A DNA stretch of 58,537 nt from JBEEJZ01 sp046046915 (GCA_046046915.1 JBJOIT010000016.1:1-58537); one strand, 5' to 3'. Counted from the stretch's first letter, positions 38,947 to 47,447 are shown. The notes: generated by a model from the letters alone, not told the origin. Numbers and translations: made by a program.

Positions 38947-39936
38947 TTATCGCTTCTCTAGAGATGCTGGCGGCCAGTTCTCAAGTTTCATGCCCAAGGT
39001 CAGGCCGCGAGAGGCAAGCACTTCCTTGATCTCATTCAAAGACTTGCGACCCAGGTTAGGCGTCTTGAGCAGTTCGTTTTCGGTGCGTTGAATCAAGTCA
39101 CCGATGTAGTAAATGTTCTCCGCCTTCAAGCAGTTAGCCGAACGCACAGTCAATTCGAGCTCATCCACAGGGCGCAACAGGATCGGATCAAAGTTCGAAC
39201 TGCCACGCGAGGAAGGCATGTCAAAGGCAGCTAGTTCGGCACCTTCGAGTTGTGCGAACACGGACAACTGCTCGACCAGGATACGTGCAGAGGCGCGGAC
39301 TGCATCCTCAGCAGTCACTGCACCGTTGGTCTCAATTTCAACCACCAGCTTGTCCAGATCGGTACGCTGCTCGACGCGAGCGTTTTCGACCGAGTAACTC
39401 ACGCGCTTGACTGGCGAGAAGGACGCATCCAACACAATACGACCAATCGACTTGGTGGGCTCATCCGCATGACGACGCATGTTGCCGGGCACATAGCCAC
39501 GGCCTTTTTCAACCTTGATCTGCATGTCGAGTTTGCCGCCATGCGAAAGGTGGGCAATCACATGATCAGGGTTAACGATTTCAACATCGTGAGGCGTCTG
39601 AATATCGGCTGCCGTAACAACACCTTCACCGTCTTTACGCAAGCTGAGCGTCACTTCGTCGCGGTTGTGCAGCTTGAAGACCACGCCCTTGAGATTCAGC
39701 AGAATGTTGACCACGTCCTCTTGCACACCGTCGATCGACGAGTACTCATGGAGCACGCCAGCAATCGTCACTTCCGTCGCCGCGAAACCGGGCATGGAGG
39801 ACAACAACACGCGGCGCAGGGCGTTACCCAGGGTATGGCCGTAACCACGCTCAAACGGCTCAAGAGCAACCTTGGCACGATTTGCACCGAGTTGTTCGAC
39901 GTTGATGGCTTTGGGCTTCAGCAGATTTGATTGCAT
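38947..39936 (-). CDS. rpoA: RNA polymerase alpha subunit
   Basis: 329 residues. The N-terminal assembly domain (LEPFERGYGHTLGNALRRVL) drives polymerase assembly. The C-terminal domain (SANCLKAENIYYIGDLIQRT, then LLKTPNLGRKSLNEIKEVLA) contacts UP elements and activators. The start MQSNLLKPKAINVEQL is typical of betaproteobacteria. Located between rpsD and rplQ as in the standard alpha operon. Confidence 0.98.
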   Translation of the reverse strand: MQSNLLKPKAINVEQLGANRAKVALEPFERGYGHTLGNALRRVLLSSMPGFAATEVTIAGVLHEYSSIDGVQEDVVNILLNLKGVVFKLHNRDEVTLSLRKDGEGVVTAADIQTPHDVEIVNPDHVIAHLSHGGKLDMQIKVEKGRGYVPGNMRRHADEPTKSIGRIVLDASFSPVKRVSYSVENARVEQRTDLDKLVVEIETNGAVTAEDAVRASARILVEQLSVFAQLEGAELAAFDMPSSRGSSNFDPILLRPVDELELTVRSANCLKAENIYYIGDLIQRTENELLKTPNLGRKSLNEIKEVLASRGLTLGMKLENWPPASLEKR

Positions 39937-39986
39937 TCAATGTTCCTCTCAATACCCCCGGCTCGTTACACCGGTAAGGCTGATAA

Positions 39987-40023
39987 ACCGCGCAGCTTGC
40001 AGGTGATGCAAGCAGTGCGCGGT
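39987..40023 (-). other. Long hairpin between rpsD and rpoA
   Basis: Arms ACCGCGCA-GCTTGCA and TGCAAGC-AG-TGCGCGGT pair over 15 bp with a small bulge around loop GGTGA. It lies after the rpsD stop and before rpoA. No T-run follows, so it is more likely an mRNA processing, stability or attenuation element than a terminator. Confidence 0.75.
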
Positions 40024-40051
40024 TCGGGGTGGGGAGCGAAAAGAACCGGGA

Positions 40052-40675
40052 TTAACGTGAGTACAACTCAACAATCAACGATTCATTGATATCCGCGCCA
40101 AATTGGTCACGGTCAGGCACCTTCTTGAAAGTGCCTTCGGCCTTGTCACTGTTCACTTCAACCCAGTCAGGCATGCCGACTTGCTGAGCCAACTGCAGAG
40201 CCTCGACGATACGATTCTGCTTTTTGGACTTTTCACGCACGGCAACCACATCACCTGTCTTGACCATGAAGGAAGGGATGTTGACGGATTGGCCGTTCAC
40301 CGTGATCGCCTTGTGCGACACCAGCTGACGTGCTTCTGCGCGGGTAGAACCAAAACCCATGCGGTAAACCACGTTATCGAGACGCGATTCCAGCAGTGAG
40401 AGCAAATTGGCGCCCGTGTTACCTTTACGACGATCAGCTTCTTCGAAATAGCGACGGAACTGCTTTTCCATCACGCCATACATGCGCTTGACTTTTTGCT
40501 TTTCGCGCAATTGCAGGCCGTAGTCAGAGGTACGTGCACCGGAAGTGCGGCCGTGTTGACCAGGTTTTGAATCGAATTTAGCCTTGTCGCCAATAGAACG
40601 ACGTGCGCTCTTCAGGAACAGGTCGGTGCCTTCGCGGCGGGAAAGTTTAGCCTTGGGGCCTAGGTAGCGTGCCAC
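40052..40675 (-). CDS. rpsD: 30S ribosomal protein S4
   Basis: 207 residues. Primary 16S rRNA binder and, in enterobacteria, the translational repressor of the alpha operon. MARYLGPKAKLSRREGTDLF start. The S4 RNA-binding domain is SRLDNVVYRMGFGSTRAEAR...SHKAITVNGQSVNIPS. The zinc-type Cys cluster is absent, as usual in this group. Flanked on both sides by stable hairpins. Confidence 0.98.
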   Translation of the reverse strand: MARYLGPKAKLSRREGTDLFLKSARRSIGDKAKFDSKPGQHGRTSGARTSDYGLQLREKQKVKRMYGVMEKQFRRYFEEADRRKGNTGANLLSLLESRLDNVVYRMGFGSTRAEARQLVSHKAITVNGQSVNIPSFMVKTGDVVAVREKSKKQNRIVEALQLAQQVGMPDWVEVNSDKAEGTFKKVPDRDQFGADINESLIVELYSR

Positions 40676-40698
40676 TTGATCTTCCTTTTTGTCATCTT

Positions 40699-40740
40699 CC
40701 GCAACGAGTTGCGGGAGCCACCAGCCTGAGGCTAGGTGGC
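40699..40740 (-). other. Double hairpin between rpsK and rpsD
   Basis: Two adjacent stems lie in the 83-base gap. CCGCAA/TTGCGG has loop CGAG (40699-40714). GCCACC-AGCC/GGCT-A-GGTGGC has loop TGA (40717-40740). Without T-runs they could regulate or process the message between S11 and S4. Confidence 0.6.
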
Positions 40741-40758
40741 GGTGGGCTTGTTAACGAA

Positions 40759-41163
40759 TTAGATACGACGACGCTTTTGAGGGCGGCAGCCGTTGTGGGG
40801 TACGGGGGTGACGTCAGCGATCATATTGATACGAATGCCGAGTGCAGCCAGCGCACGCACCGAAGACTCACGACCGGGACCAGGACCCTTGATCTCGACG
40901 TCGAGATTCTTGATACCCTGTTCAACCGCAGCGCGGCCTGCCACCTCAGATGCGACCTGAGCTGCAAAAGGTGTCGACTTACGCGAACCCTTGAAACCCT
41001 GGCCACCCGACGAAGCCCACGACAAGGCATTGCCTTGACGGTCGGTGATGGTGATGATGGTGTTGTTAAACGACGCGTGAACGTGTGCAATGCCGTCCGC
41101 AACGTTCTTACGAACTTTCTTGCGAACGCGTTGAGCGGCGTTATTGGAAGGAGCTTTTGCCAT
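40759..41163 (-). CDS. rpsK: 30S ribosomal protein S11
   Basis: 134 residues, platform protein of the small subunit near the mRNA exit. It begins MAKAPSNNAAQRVRKKVRKN. IAHVHASFNNTIITITDRQG and the C-terminal DVTPVPHNGCRPQKRRRI are signature stretches. Follows rpsM by 19 bases. Confidence 0.98.
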   Translation of the reverse strand: MAKAPSNNAAQRVRKKVRKNVADGIAHVHASFNNTIITITDRQGNALSWASSGGQGFKGSRKSTPFAAQVASEVAGRAAVEQGIKNLDVEIKGPGPGRESSVRALAALGIRINMIADVTPVPHNGCRPQKRRRI

Positions 41164-41182
41164 AGGGGTCTCTCAGTTCCTG

Positions 41183-41548
41183 TTATTTCTTCAGAGCCGC
41201 TGCGCCCTTACGGGGGCCCTTACGGGTGCGGGCGTTGGTACGCGTACGCTGGCCACGCATGGGAAGGCCACGACGGTGGCGGAAGCCACGGTAGCAACCG
41301 ATGTCCATCAAACGCTTGATGTTCATGGTTGTCTCACGACGCAGGTCACCTTCGATGGTGAACAAAGCGATCTGATCGCGAATTTTTTCGAGATCGGCGT
41401 CGGTCAAGTCCTTGACCTTCTTGGAATACTCGATGCCACAAGCTTCGCAAATCTTGCGAGCGCGTGTGCGACCAATTCCAAAAATGGCGGTCAGGCCAAT
41501 CTCAGAATGCTTGTGTGGCGGAATGTTGATGCCAGCGATACGTGCCAT
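41183..41548 (-). CDS. rpsM: 30S ribosomal protein S13
   Basis: 121 residues, head of the small subunit contacting the P-site tRNA. Start MARIAGINIPPHKHSEIGLT. GCYRGFRHRRGLPMRGQRTR is the family signature, and the tail is basic. Located 24 bases after rpmJ. Confidence 0.98.
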   Translation of the reverse strand: MARIAGINIPPHKHSEIGLTAIFGIGRTRARKICEACGIEYSKKVKDLTDADLEKIRDQIALFTIEGDLRRETTMNIKRLMDIGCYRGFRHRRGLPMRGQRTRTNARTRKGPRKGAAALKK

Positions 41549-41572
41549 TTTCGTCCTCTAAAACTCTTGCAA

Positions 41573-41686
41573 TTAACCCTGACGCTGCTTGTGACGTGGA
41601 TCTGTACAGATCACACGTACCACGCCGTTGCGACGGATGATTTTGCAGTTGCGGCAAATTTTCTTGACCGAAGCCGAAACTTTCAT
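41573..41686 (-). CDS. rpmJ: 50S ribosomal protein L36
   Basis: 37 residues. It begins MKVSASVKKICRNC and ends RHKQRQG. Zinc ligands Cys11, Cys14, Cys27 and His32 are all present, so it is the zinc-binding form. GGAGAAAG precedes the ATG. In most relatives infA lies immediately upstream; here only an infA remnant is found between secY and rpmJ. Confidence 0.97.
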   Translation of the reverse strand: MKVSASVKKICRNCKIIRRNGVVRVICTDPRHKQRQG

Positions 41687-41746
41687 TTCTTTCTCCTAAA
41701 ACTCTTGCTTCTATTCGATGTGAATCGAAACCATGAACCTTGCTTT

Positions 41747-41862
41747 TTACTTGGCCCTGAATATTATTCTGGCCCGACTCAGATCGACTGGAAAAGCTCC
41801 AGCGTTTCTTTGTCACCTGGACGATGCACGCTCACCGCATACATCTGCCCTGATACTGTGCT
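41747..41862 (-). pseudogene. infA: infA remnant (translation initiation factor IF-1)
   Basis: The 178-base gap between secY and rpmJ contains three blocks matching IF-1 in order. VSGQM corresponds to ISGKM, and PGDKETLEL to TGDKVTVEL, in one frame. Then DLSRARIIFRAK-stop corresponds to E. coli DLSKGRIVFRSR-stop in the next frame. The first frame runs into TGA inside the last block, so one base has been lost between blocks two and three. The N-terminal about 40 codons are gone, replaced by the secY end. It cannot encode a working IF-1. The comparison uses my memory of IF-1; an alignment would confirm it. A functional copy must exist elsewhere. Confidence 0.8.
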
Positions 41863-41864
41863 CT

Positions 41865-43175
41865 TCAGGACGCCTTGAAATTCGCCTTCTTGAGCAATGA
41901 CTCGTACTGCTGCGACATCATGTAATTCTGAACTTGCGCCATGAAATCCATGGTGACCACCACAATGATCAAGAGTGACGTTCCACCAAAGTAGAAAGGA
42001 ACGTTGTACTTCAAGATCAAAAATTCAGGCAACAAACACACCAATGTGATGTAAACCGCACCGGCTAGCGTCAATCGCAGCAATATCTTGTCGATGTAGC
42101 GAGCTGTTTGTTCACCAGGCCGAATGCCAGGAATAAATGCACCACTCTTCTTCAGGTTGTCTGCGGTTTCCCTGCTGTTGAATACCAAAGCAGTGTAGAA
42201 GAAACAGAAGAACACAATCGCTGCAGCGTAGAACATGACATAGATCGGCTGACCTGGGGTCAATGAACTTGCAATGTCCTTGAGCCAAACCATCGACTCA
42301 CCGGTGCTGAACCAGCCCACGACCGTTGCCGGAAGCAGAATGATCGACGAAGCGAAGATGGGCGGTATGACGCCAGCCATGTTCAACTTCAGGGGCAAGT
42401 GTGACGATTGACCACCATAGACCTTGTTGCCAACCTGACGGCGTGCGTAATTCACCAGTATTTTTCGTTGACCGCGCTCGACAAACACCACAAAGAATGT
42501 GACCAATGCGACCAGAACCACGATGAACAAGGAAACAATAATGCTCATTGCACCCGTTCTCACCAACTCCAACAGTCCGCCAATGGCATTAGGTAGGCCA
42601 GCAGCAATGCCGCCAAAGATGAGTATCGAAATCCCGTTACCCAGACCACGTTCCGTGATTTGCTCGCCCAGCCACATCAGGAACATGGTTCCTGCGGTTA
42701 GCGTGACGACAGCAGTCATGCGGAAGCCAAAACCAGGGGCAATCACCAGACCAGGAGAACTTTCCAGAGCAACAGCGATACCAATGGATTGAAACAGAGC
42801 CAAACCAAGAGTTCCATAGCGCGTGAACTGGGTAATCTTGCGGCGGCCTGCTTCGCCTTCTTTCTTCAACTGCTCGAACGAAGGCAACACGTATGACAGC
42901 AGCTGCATGATGATCGATGCAGAGATGTAGGGCATGATGCCCAATGCAAAGATCGTGAAGCGAGACAGTGCGCCACCCGAGAACATGTTAAACATGCCCA
43001 AGATACCACCCTGTTGTCCCTTGAAAAACTGCTGAAGCTGAGCCGGATCAATGCCAGGCACCGGGATGTGCGCACCCAAACGGTACACCACCAACGCCAA
43101 TAACAGGAACACCAGCCGACGACGCAAGTCGCCGAACTTGCCCGTCTTGGCCAGTTGTGTCGGATTAGTTGCCAC
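41865..43175 (-). CDS. secY: Protein translocase channel SecY
   Basis: 436 residues, ten membrane helices; central channel of the SecYEG translocon. It starts MATNPTQLAKTGKFGDLRRR. VYRLGAHIPVPGIDP and GIMPYISASIIMQLL (plug and helix region) and the C-terminal QVQNYMMSQQYESLLKKANF are typical. It follows rplO by 24 bases. The C-terminus is of normal length, so loss of infA did not damage it. Confidence 0.98.
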   Translation of the reverse strand: MATNPTQLAKTGKFGDLRRRLVFLLLALVVYRLGAHIPVPGIDPAQLQQFFKGQQGGILGMFNMFSGGALSRFTIFALGIMPYISASIIMQLLSYVLPSFEQLKKEGEAGRRKITQFTRYGTLGLALFQSIGIAVALESSPGLVIAPGFGFRMTAVVTLTAGTMFLMWLGEQITERGLGNGISILIFGGIAAGLPNAIGGLLELVRTGAMSIIVSLFIVVLVALVTFFVVFVERGQRKILVNYARRQVGNKVYGGQSSHLPLKLNMAGVIPPIFASSIILLPATVVGWFSTGESMVWLKDIASSLTPGQPIYVMFYAAAIVFFCFFYTALVFNSRETADNLKKSGAFIPGIRPGEQTARYIDKILLRLTLAGAVYITLVCLLPEFLILKYNVPFYFGGTSLLIIVVVTMDFMAQVQNYMMSQQYESLLKKANFKAS

Positions 43176-43199
43176 TGCGCTCGTCTTTCAACGCCGGTT

Positions 43200-43631
43200 T
43201 CAGGCTACGCTACCGCCGACAGCCTCAATGGAGGCCTTAGCACCAGCAGTCGCACCAATACCGGTCAACTTGACCGCCAGAGTGATGACACCAGACTTGA
43301 TGACCTTGACCACTTTAGCTTTTTCGGAAATCAAGCCTGCTTGCTTCAGAGCGAGCATGTCGACTTCGGCAGCACCCAGTTGTTCAAGGGCAGTCAAGGT
43401 GACTTCGGCATTGAACTGCAGCAGATGCGATTTGAATCCACGCTTAGGCAGACGACGATGCATAGGCATCTGACCGCCTTCGAAGCCGACCTTGTGGTAT
43501 CCACCAGCGCGCGATTTTTGACCCTTGTGGCCACGGCCGGCAGTTTTACCCAAGCCAGAACCGATACCACGGCCGACACGGCGCTTGTAGTGCTTGGCTC
43601 CGTCTGCGGGCTTAATGCTATTGAGTTCCAT
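43200..43631 (-). CDS. rplO: 50S ribosomal protein L15
   Basis: 143 residues, late-assembly protein of the large subunit. It starts MELNSIKPADGAKHYKRRVG, followed by the glycine-rich RGIGSGLGKTAGRGHKGQKS. Two adjacent ATG codons are possible; GAGGG sits at better distance from the second, used here. Six bases separate it from the end of the preceding reading frame of rpmD plus leader. Confidence 0.97.
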   Translation of the reverse strand: MELNSIKPADGAKHYKRRVGRGIGSGLGKTAGRGHKGQKSRAGGYHKVGFEGGQMPMHRRLPKRGFKSHLLQFNAEVTLTALEQLGAAEVDMLALKQAGLISEKAKVVKVIKSGVITLAVKLTGIGATAGAKASIEAVGGSVA

Positions 43632-43643
43632 CATCAATCCCTC

Positions 43644-43826
43644 TTAGAGCACCTTGACCAGGTAGCTGATCTTGTTAATCATGCCGCGAACTTCAGGCGT
43701 ATCCACCAGTTCGCTGGTGCTGTTCACCTTACGCAGACCAAGACCACGCACCGTTGCACGGTGAGACTCTTGGCACCCAATTGGGCTACGCACCAATTGA
43801 ACTTTGATTTTTTGTTGAGTAGTCAT
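43644..43826 (-). CDS. rpmD: 50S ribosomal protein L30
   Basis: 60 residues. It starts MTTQQKIKVQLVRSPIGCQE; LGLRKVNSTSELVDTPEVRG is the conserved core. Located between rpsE and rplO as in the standard spc operon. Confidence 0.97.
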   Translation of the reverse strand: MTTQQKIKVQLVRSPIGCQESHRATVRGLGLRKVNSTSELVDTPEVRGMINKISYLVKVL

Positions 43827-43841
43827 ATCAAAACTCCCGGA

Positions 43842-44366
43842 TTAAACGAAGAGTTCTTCAACGGTTTTGCCACGCTTGGCCGCCACTTCCGCCGGTGTGG
43901 TGGAGTTGGACAGCGCGTCGAGCGTTGCACGCACCATGTTGTAAGGATTGGTAGAACCGTGGCTCTTTGCAACGATGTCAGTGATACCCATCACTTCGAA
44001 CACCGCACGCATAGGGCCGCCGGCAATGATGCCAGTACCCTTGGGCGCTGGCGCCATCATCACGGACGCTGCGCCGTGGTGACCCATCACCTTGTGGTGA
44101 ATGGTGCCGTTTTTCAGTGAAACCTTGTTCAGATTACGGCGAGCTTCTTCCATCGCTTTTTGTACTGCAGCAGGCACTTCTTTCGACTTGCCCTTGCCCA
44201 TACCAACGCGACCATCGCCATCACCAACCACGGTCAGAGCTGCAAAACCGAGAATACGACCACCCTTCACCACCTTGGTGACGCGGTTAATCGCAATCAT
44301 CTTTTCCCGCAGACCATCCTCAGGACCTTCGGCCCGACCCTGCATTTTCGCTTGAACTTTAGCCAT
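43842..44366 (-). CDS. rpsE: 30S ribosomal protein S5
   Basis: 174 residues, decoding-fidelity protein. It begins MAKVQAKMQGRAEGPEDGLR. The double-stranded RNA-binding-like S5 domain is IAINRVTKVVKGGRILGFAA, and the C-terminal domain has GGPMRAVFEVMGITDIVAKS. An ATG one codon upstream is also possible. Confidence 0.98.
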   Translation of the reverse strand: MAKVQAKMQGRAEGPEDGLREKMIAINRVTKVVKGGRILGFAALTVVGDGDGRVGMGKGKSKEVPAAVQKAMEEARRNLNKVSLKNGTIHHKVMGHHGAASVMMAPAPKGTGIIAGGPMRAVFEVMGITDIVAKSHGSTNPYNMVRATLDALSNSTTPAEVAAKRGKTVEELFV

Positions 44367-44383
44367 CATTAATTCCGATCTGC

Positions 44384-44749
44384 TTAGAACTGCAAGCCAG
44401 CTTCACGAGCTGCATCTGCCAGAGCCTTGACGCGGCCATGGTAGGCAAACCCGGAGCGGTCAAAAGCAACCTTTTCGACACCAGCAGCTTTGGCCTTCTC
44501 AGCCACACGCTTGCCAATGATTTGCGCGGCGGAGACGTTGCCGCCCTTGCCAGCAGCACCCAATGCTGCGCGAACTTCTGCTTCGGAGGTTGAAGCGCTT
44601 GCAATCACCTTGGCACCGTCGCCAGAGATCACGCTGGCGTAGATGTGCAAATTGGTGCGATTGACAGTCAAGCGTGCAATGCCTTGCGACGCAATTCGAA
44701 TGCGGGTCTGCCGTGCACGACGCAGACGCTGCTCTTTCTTGGTCAACAT
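44384..44749 (-). CDS. rplR: 50S ribosomal protein L18
   Basis: 121 residues; binds 5S rRNA in the central protuberance. It begins MLTKKEQRLRRARQTRIRIA; RLTVNRTNLHIYASVISGDG and FDRSGFAYHGRVKALADAAR are characteristic. Standard position between rplF and rpsE. Confidence 0.98.
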   Translation of the reverse strand: MLTKKEQRLRRARQTRIRIASQGIARLTVNRTNLHIYASVISGDGAKVIASASTSEAEVRAALGAAGKGGNVSAAQIIGKRVAEKAKAAGVEKVAFDRSGFAYHGRVKALADAAREAGLQF

Positions 44750-44760
44750 AGTGCAGCTCC

Positions 44761-45294
44761 TTATTTCTTCTTGGTTTCTTTGATCGTGATCTTCTCATCC
44801 GAATAACGGATGCCCTTGCCTTTGTAAGGCTCAGGAGGACGAATTGCACGAATTTCAGCAGCCACTTGGCCAACGCGCTGACGGTCAGCACCCTTGATCA
44901 CCACTTCTGTAGGACCAGGCGTTGCCACAGTAATGCCTTCAGGCATTTCTTTGTTGACCGGATGAGAGAAACCAACCGACAGGTTGAGTTTGTTGCCTTG
45001 TGCCTGGGCTTTGTAACCCACGCCAACCAGGTTCAACTTCTTCTCAAAACCCTTGGTCACACCTACAACCATGTTGTTGACCAACTGGCGCATGGTGCCG
45101 CTCATGGCATTGGCTTCACGCGACTCATTGGCCGGCGTAAAACTCAGCTTGCCACCTTCTGCAACGACCTTGACAACAGAACTCTGAGCCAAAGACAAGG
45201 CACCACCAGCACCCTTGACGGTGATTTGGTCTTCCTTGATGGACACATCCACGCCTGCGGGGACGGTCACGGGCATTTTTCCTACACGGGACAT
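44761..45294 (-). CDS. rplF: 50S ribosomal protein L6
   Basis: 177 residues, near the factor-binding site. It begins MSRVGKMPVTVPAGVDVSIK. There are two repeated beta domains, and the C-terminal GKGIRYSDEKITIKETKKK is typical. Eleven bases separate it from rplR. Confidence 0.98.
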   Translation of the reverse strand: MSRVGKMPVTVPAGVDVSIKEDQITVKGAGGALSLAQSSVVKVVAEGGKLSFTPANESREANAMSGTMRQLVNNMVVGVTKGFEKKLNLVGVGYKAQAQGNKLNLSVGFSHPVNKEMPEGITVATPGPTEVVIKGADRQRVGQVAAEIRAIRPPEPYKGKGIRYSDEKITIKETKKK

Positions 45295-45318
45295 ATTAAT
45301 AACTCCTCGGTGGGACGC

Positions 45319-45714
45319 TTACGCGACGTAGCAAAGCACTTCGCCACCGACACCGGATGCGCGCGCTTTACGATCAGTCATCACACCTTTGGGGGTCGTG
45401 ACAATTGCCACACCCAAACCGTTCTGAACTTGCGGAATGGCATCGCTGCCACGGTAGACACGCAGGCCGGGACGGCTTACGCGCTCGATTCGCTCAATCA
45501 CAGGGCGACCGGCGTAGTACTTCAGTGCAATTTCGAGCTCGGACTTGCCGCCCTCGGTTTTCACACTAAAACCGTCGATGTAGCCTTCGTCTTTCAACAC
45601 TTGGGCAATGGCTACCTTCACTTTGGAGGAAGGAACCAATACTGTGGTTTTTGCAACCATTTGCGCGTTACGAATACGCGTCAGCAGGTCGGCGATGGGA
45701 TCACTCATGCTCAT
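45319..45714 (-). CDS. rpsH: 30S ribosomal protein S8
   Basis: 131 residues. Binds 16S rRNA; in E. coli it also represses translation of the spc operon. It begins MSMSDPIADLLTRIRNAQMV, with AGGAG upstream of the first ATG. The C-terminal signature is GVMTDRKARASGVGGEVLCY. Confidence 0.98.
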   Translation of the reverse strand: MSMSDPIADLLTRIRNAQMVAKTTVLVPSSKVKVAIAQVLKDEGYIDGFSVKTEGGKSELEIALKYYAGRPVIERIERVSRPGLRVYRGSDAIPQVQNGLGVAIVTTPKGVMTDRKARASGVGGEVLCYVA

Positions 45715-45732
45715 GTCTATGTCTCCTGTCGC

Positions 45733-46038
45733 TTACCAGCTGGCCTTGACGATGCCGGGAATCTCACCGGCAAATGCCATTTCGCGAATCTTTGCACGAG
45801 CCAAGCCAAACTGCTTGAACGTGCCACGTGGCCGACCCGTGATAGCACAACGGTTGCGCTGACGGGTTGGGTTGGCGTTGCGGGGCAACTTCTGCAAGCC
45901 CAAGCGAGCTTGCGCACGCTCTTCGTCGCTACGCTTTGCGTCGTTGGCAATACTTTTCAGCTCAGCATGCTTTTTTGCATACTTGGCAACCAGTTTGTCA
46001 CGCTTGAGCTCACGCTCGATTAAAGCCATTTTTGCCAC
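45733..46038 (-). CDS. rpsN: 30S ribosomal protein S14 (zinc-free form)
   Basis: 101 residues, the long form without a zinc Cys cluster. The start is GTG (GTG GCA AAA ATG), giving the conserved MAKMALIERE; GAGGTG lies just upstream. C-terminal RNRCAITGRPRGTFKQFGLA is the family signature. Eight bases after rplE. Confidence 0.97.
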   Translation of the reverse strand: MAKMALIERELKRDKLVAKYAKKHAELKSIANDAKRSDEERAQARLGLQKLPRNANPTRQRNRCAITGRPRGTFKQFGLARAKIREMAFAGEIPGIVKASW

Positions 46039-46046
46039 AGGTCACC

Positions 46047-46586
46047 TCAGTTCTTGAACGGGAAACGGAATCCAGCGAGCAGCGCCTTGCACTCTTCGTC
46101 TGTCTTTGCCGTCGTGGTGATGCTGATATTGAGGCCACGCAAGGCATCCACCTTGTCATATTCAATCTCAGGGAAAATGATCTGCTCTTTGACGCCGATG
46201 TTGTAGTTACCGCGGCCATCAAAAGCACGACCGGAAATACCACGGAAGTCACGAACGCGAGGCAAAGCCACGGTCACAAAACGATCCAAAAACTCATACA
46301 TCTGAACGCCACGCAGCGTCACCATGCAACCAATGGCCTGGCCTTCGCGGATCTTGAAACCTGCGATAGCTTTCTTGGCCTTGGTCACCACAGGCTTCTG
46401 ACCAGCAATCTTGGTCAAATCAGCCACCGCGTTGTCCATAACCTTCTTGTCAGCCACCGCTTCGCTCACACCCATGTTCAGGGTGATCTTGCTCAAACGG
46501 GGAATCTGCATTGGCGAGGTGTAGCCAAACTTAGCCATCAACTCGGGCGCGACTTTCTCGCGATAGTGTTGTTGCAAACGTGCCAT
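46047..46586 (-). CDS. rplE: 50S ribosomal protein L5
   Basis: 179 residues; contacts 5S rRNA and the P-site tRNA. It begins MARLQQHYREKVAPELMAKF; VTLRGVQMYEFLDRFVTVAL and DFRGISGRAFDGRGNYNIGV are conserved. Three bases after rplX. Confidence 0.98.
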   Translation of the reverse strand: MARLQQHYREKVAPELMAKFGYTSPMQIPRLSKITLNMGVSEAVADKKVMDNAVADLTKIAGQKPVVTKAKKAIAGFKIREGQAIGCMVTLRGVQMYEFLDRFVTVALPRVRDFRGISGRAFDGRGNYNIGVKEQIIFPEIEYDKVDALRGLNISITTTAKTDEECKALLAGFRFPFKN

Positions 46587-46589
46587 TGC

Positions 46590-46910
46590 TTATGCCGCCT
46601 TGATTTCTTCGCCAGTGGACTTGTAAACGCGCACGCGCTTGCCGTCTGCCAGCAGTTTGATGCCCACGCGATCCGCCTTGCCCGTTGCTGCATTGAAAAT
46701 TGCAACGTTGGATTGGTGAATAGGCATGGCTTTCTCGGTGATGCCACCCGTCAAACCCTTCATGGGGTTTGGCTTGGTGTGCTTCTTCACCAGATTGATG
46801 CCCTCGACCACAACGTGGGAGTCATCTTTACGCAACGCGATTTTTCCGCGCTTACCCTTGTCGCGCCCGGTGAGCACGATGATTTCGTCGCCTGTGCGAA
46901 TCTTGTTCAT
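46590..46910 (-). CDS. rplX: 50S ribosomal protein L24
   Basis: 106 residues, assembly initiator at the tunnel exit. The N-terminal KOW motif is in GDEIIVLTGRDKGKRGKIAL; PNPMKGLTGGITEKAMPIHQ is conserved. Nine bases after rplN. Confidence 0.98.
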   Translation of the reverse strand: MNKIRTGDEIIVLTGRDKGKRGKIALRKDDSHVVVEGINLVKKHTKPNPMKGLTGGITEKAMPIHQSNVAIFNAATGKADRVGIKLLADGKRVRVYKSTGEEIKAA

Positions 46911-46919
46911 GGCGCTTCC

Positions 46920-47288
46920 TTACAGTACTTCAGGAGCAAGGGACACGATCTTCATGAACTTCTCAGTACGCAATTCACGCGTGACTGGCCCGAAGATGCG
47001 GGTGCCGATTGGCTCCAGCTTGGCATTGAGCAACACTGCCGCGTTGCCGTCGAATTTAACCAAAGAACCGTCGCCGCGACGGATGCCCTTGGCCGTACGC
47101 ACCACCACTGCGCTGTAGATCTCGCCTTTTTTGACGCGACCACGAGGAGCAGCTTCCTTGATGCTAACTTTGATGATGTCACCGACACTTGCATAGCGAC
47201 GCTTAGAACCACCCAGCACCTTGATGCACAGGACGGACTTAGCACCCGTGTTGTCAGCCACTTCTAGTCGAGATTCAGTCTGGATCAT
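46920..47288 (-). CDS. rplN: 50S ribosomal protein L14
   Basis: 122 residues. It begins MIQTESRLEVADNTGAKSVL; the C-terminal signature is RELRTEKFMKIVSLAPEVL. First gene of this ribosomal cluster: no rpsQ or other S10-operon gene precedes it, and proC lies divergently. The frame is open 26 codons further upstream but the extension is leader sequence. A promoter is found about 130 bases upstream. Confidence 0.98.
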   Translation of the reverse strand: MIQTESRLEVADNTGAKSVLCIKVLGGSKRRYASVGDIIKVSIKEAAPRGRVKKGEIYSAVVVRTAKGIRRGDGSLVKFDGNAAVLLNAKLEPIGTRIFGPVTRELRTEKFMKIVSLAPEVL

Positions 47289-47418
47289 TTCAATATTCCC
47301 AACTTGCACCGCGTGTTTTGCAACAACACAGTCAGTCTTGGGCCCGTCGTCTGCGGCATGAACCACTCACACCGTTTTCGCTGGGCAGAAACTTGCGCTT
47401 TTTCAAGCGAAGCCTGCG

Positions 47419-47447
47419 ATTATTACCAGACTTTTCTGCATCGTCAA
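47419..47447 (-). promoter_or_regulatory. Promoter of the rplN ribosomal operon
   Basis: Minus-strand TTGACG (47442-47447) and AATAAT (47419-47424) are separated by 17 bp, close to sigma-70 consensus. This leaves a leader of about 120 bases before rplN, containing a small CGCTT-GAAA-AAGCG hairpin. The strength suits a ribosomal operon. Confidence 0.75.

Noticed and set aside
41798..41840. A 21-codon mini gene MYAVSVHRPGDKETLELFQSI
   Set aside because: Better explained as the middle of the decayed infA: it carries the PGDK block and runs into the frameshift stop.
41747..41862. infA intact but with a sequencing error
   Set aside because: One corrected base would rejoin the C-terminal blocks, but the 178-base gap is still too short for the missing N-terminal half.
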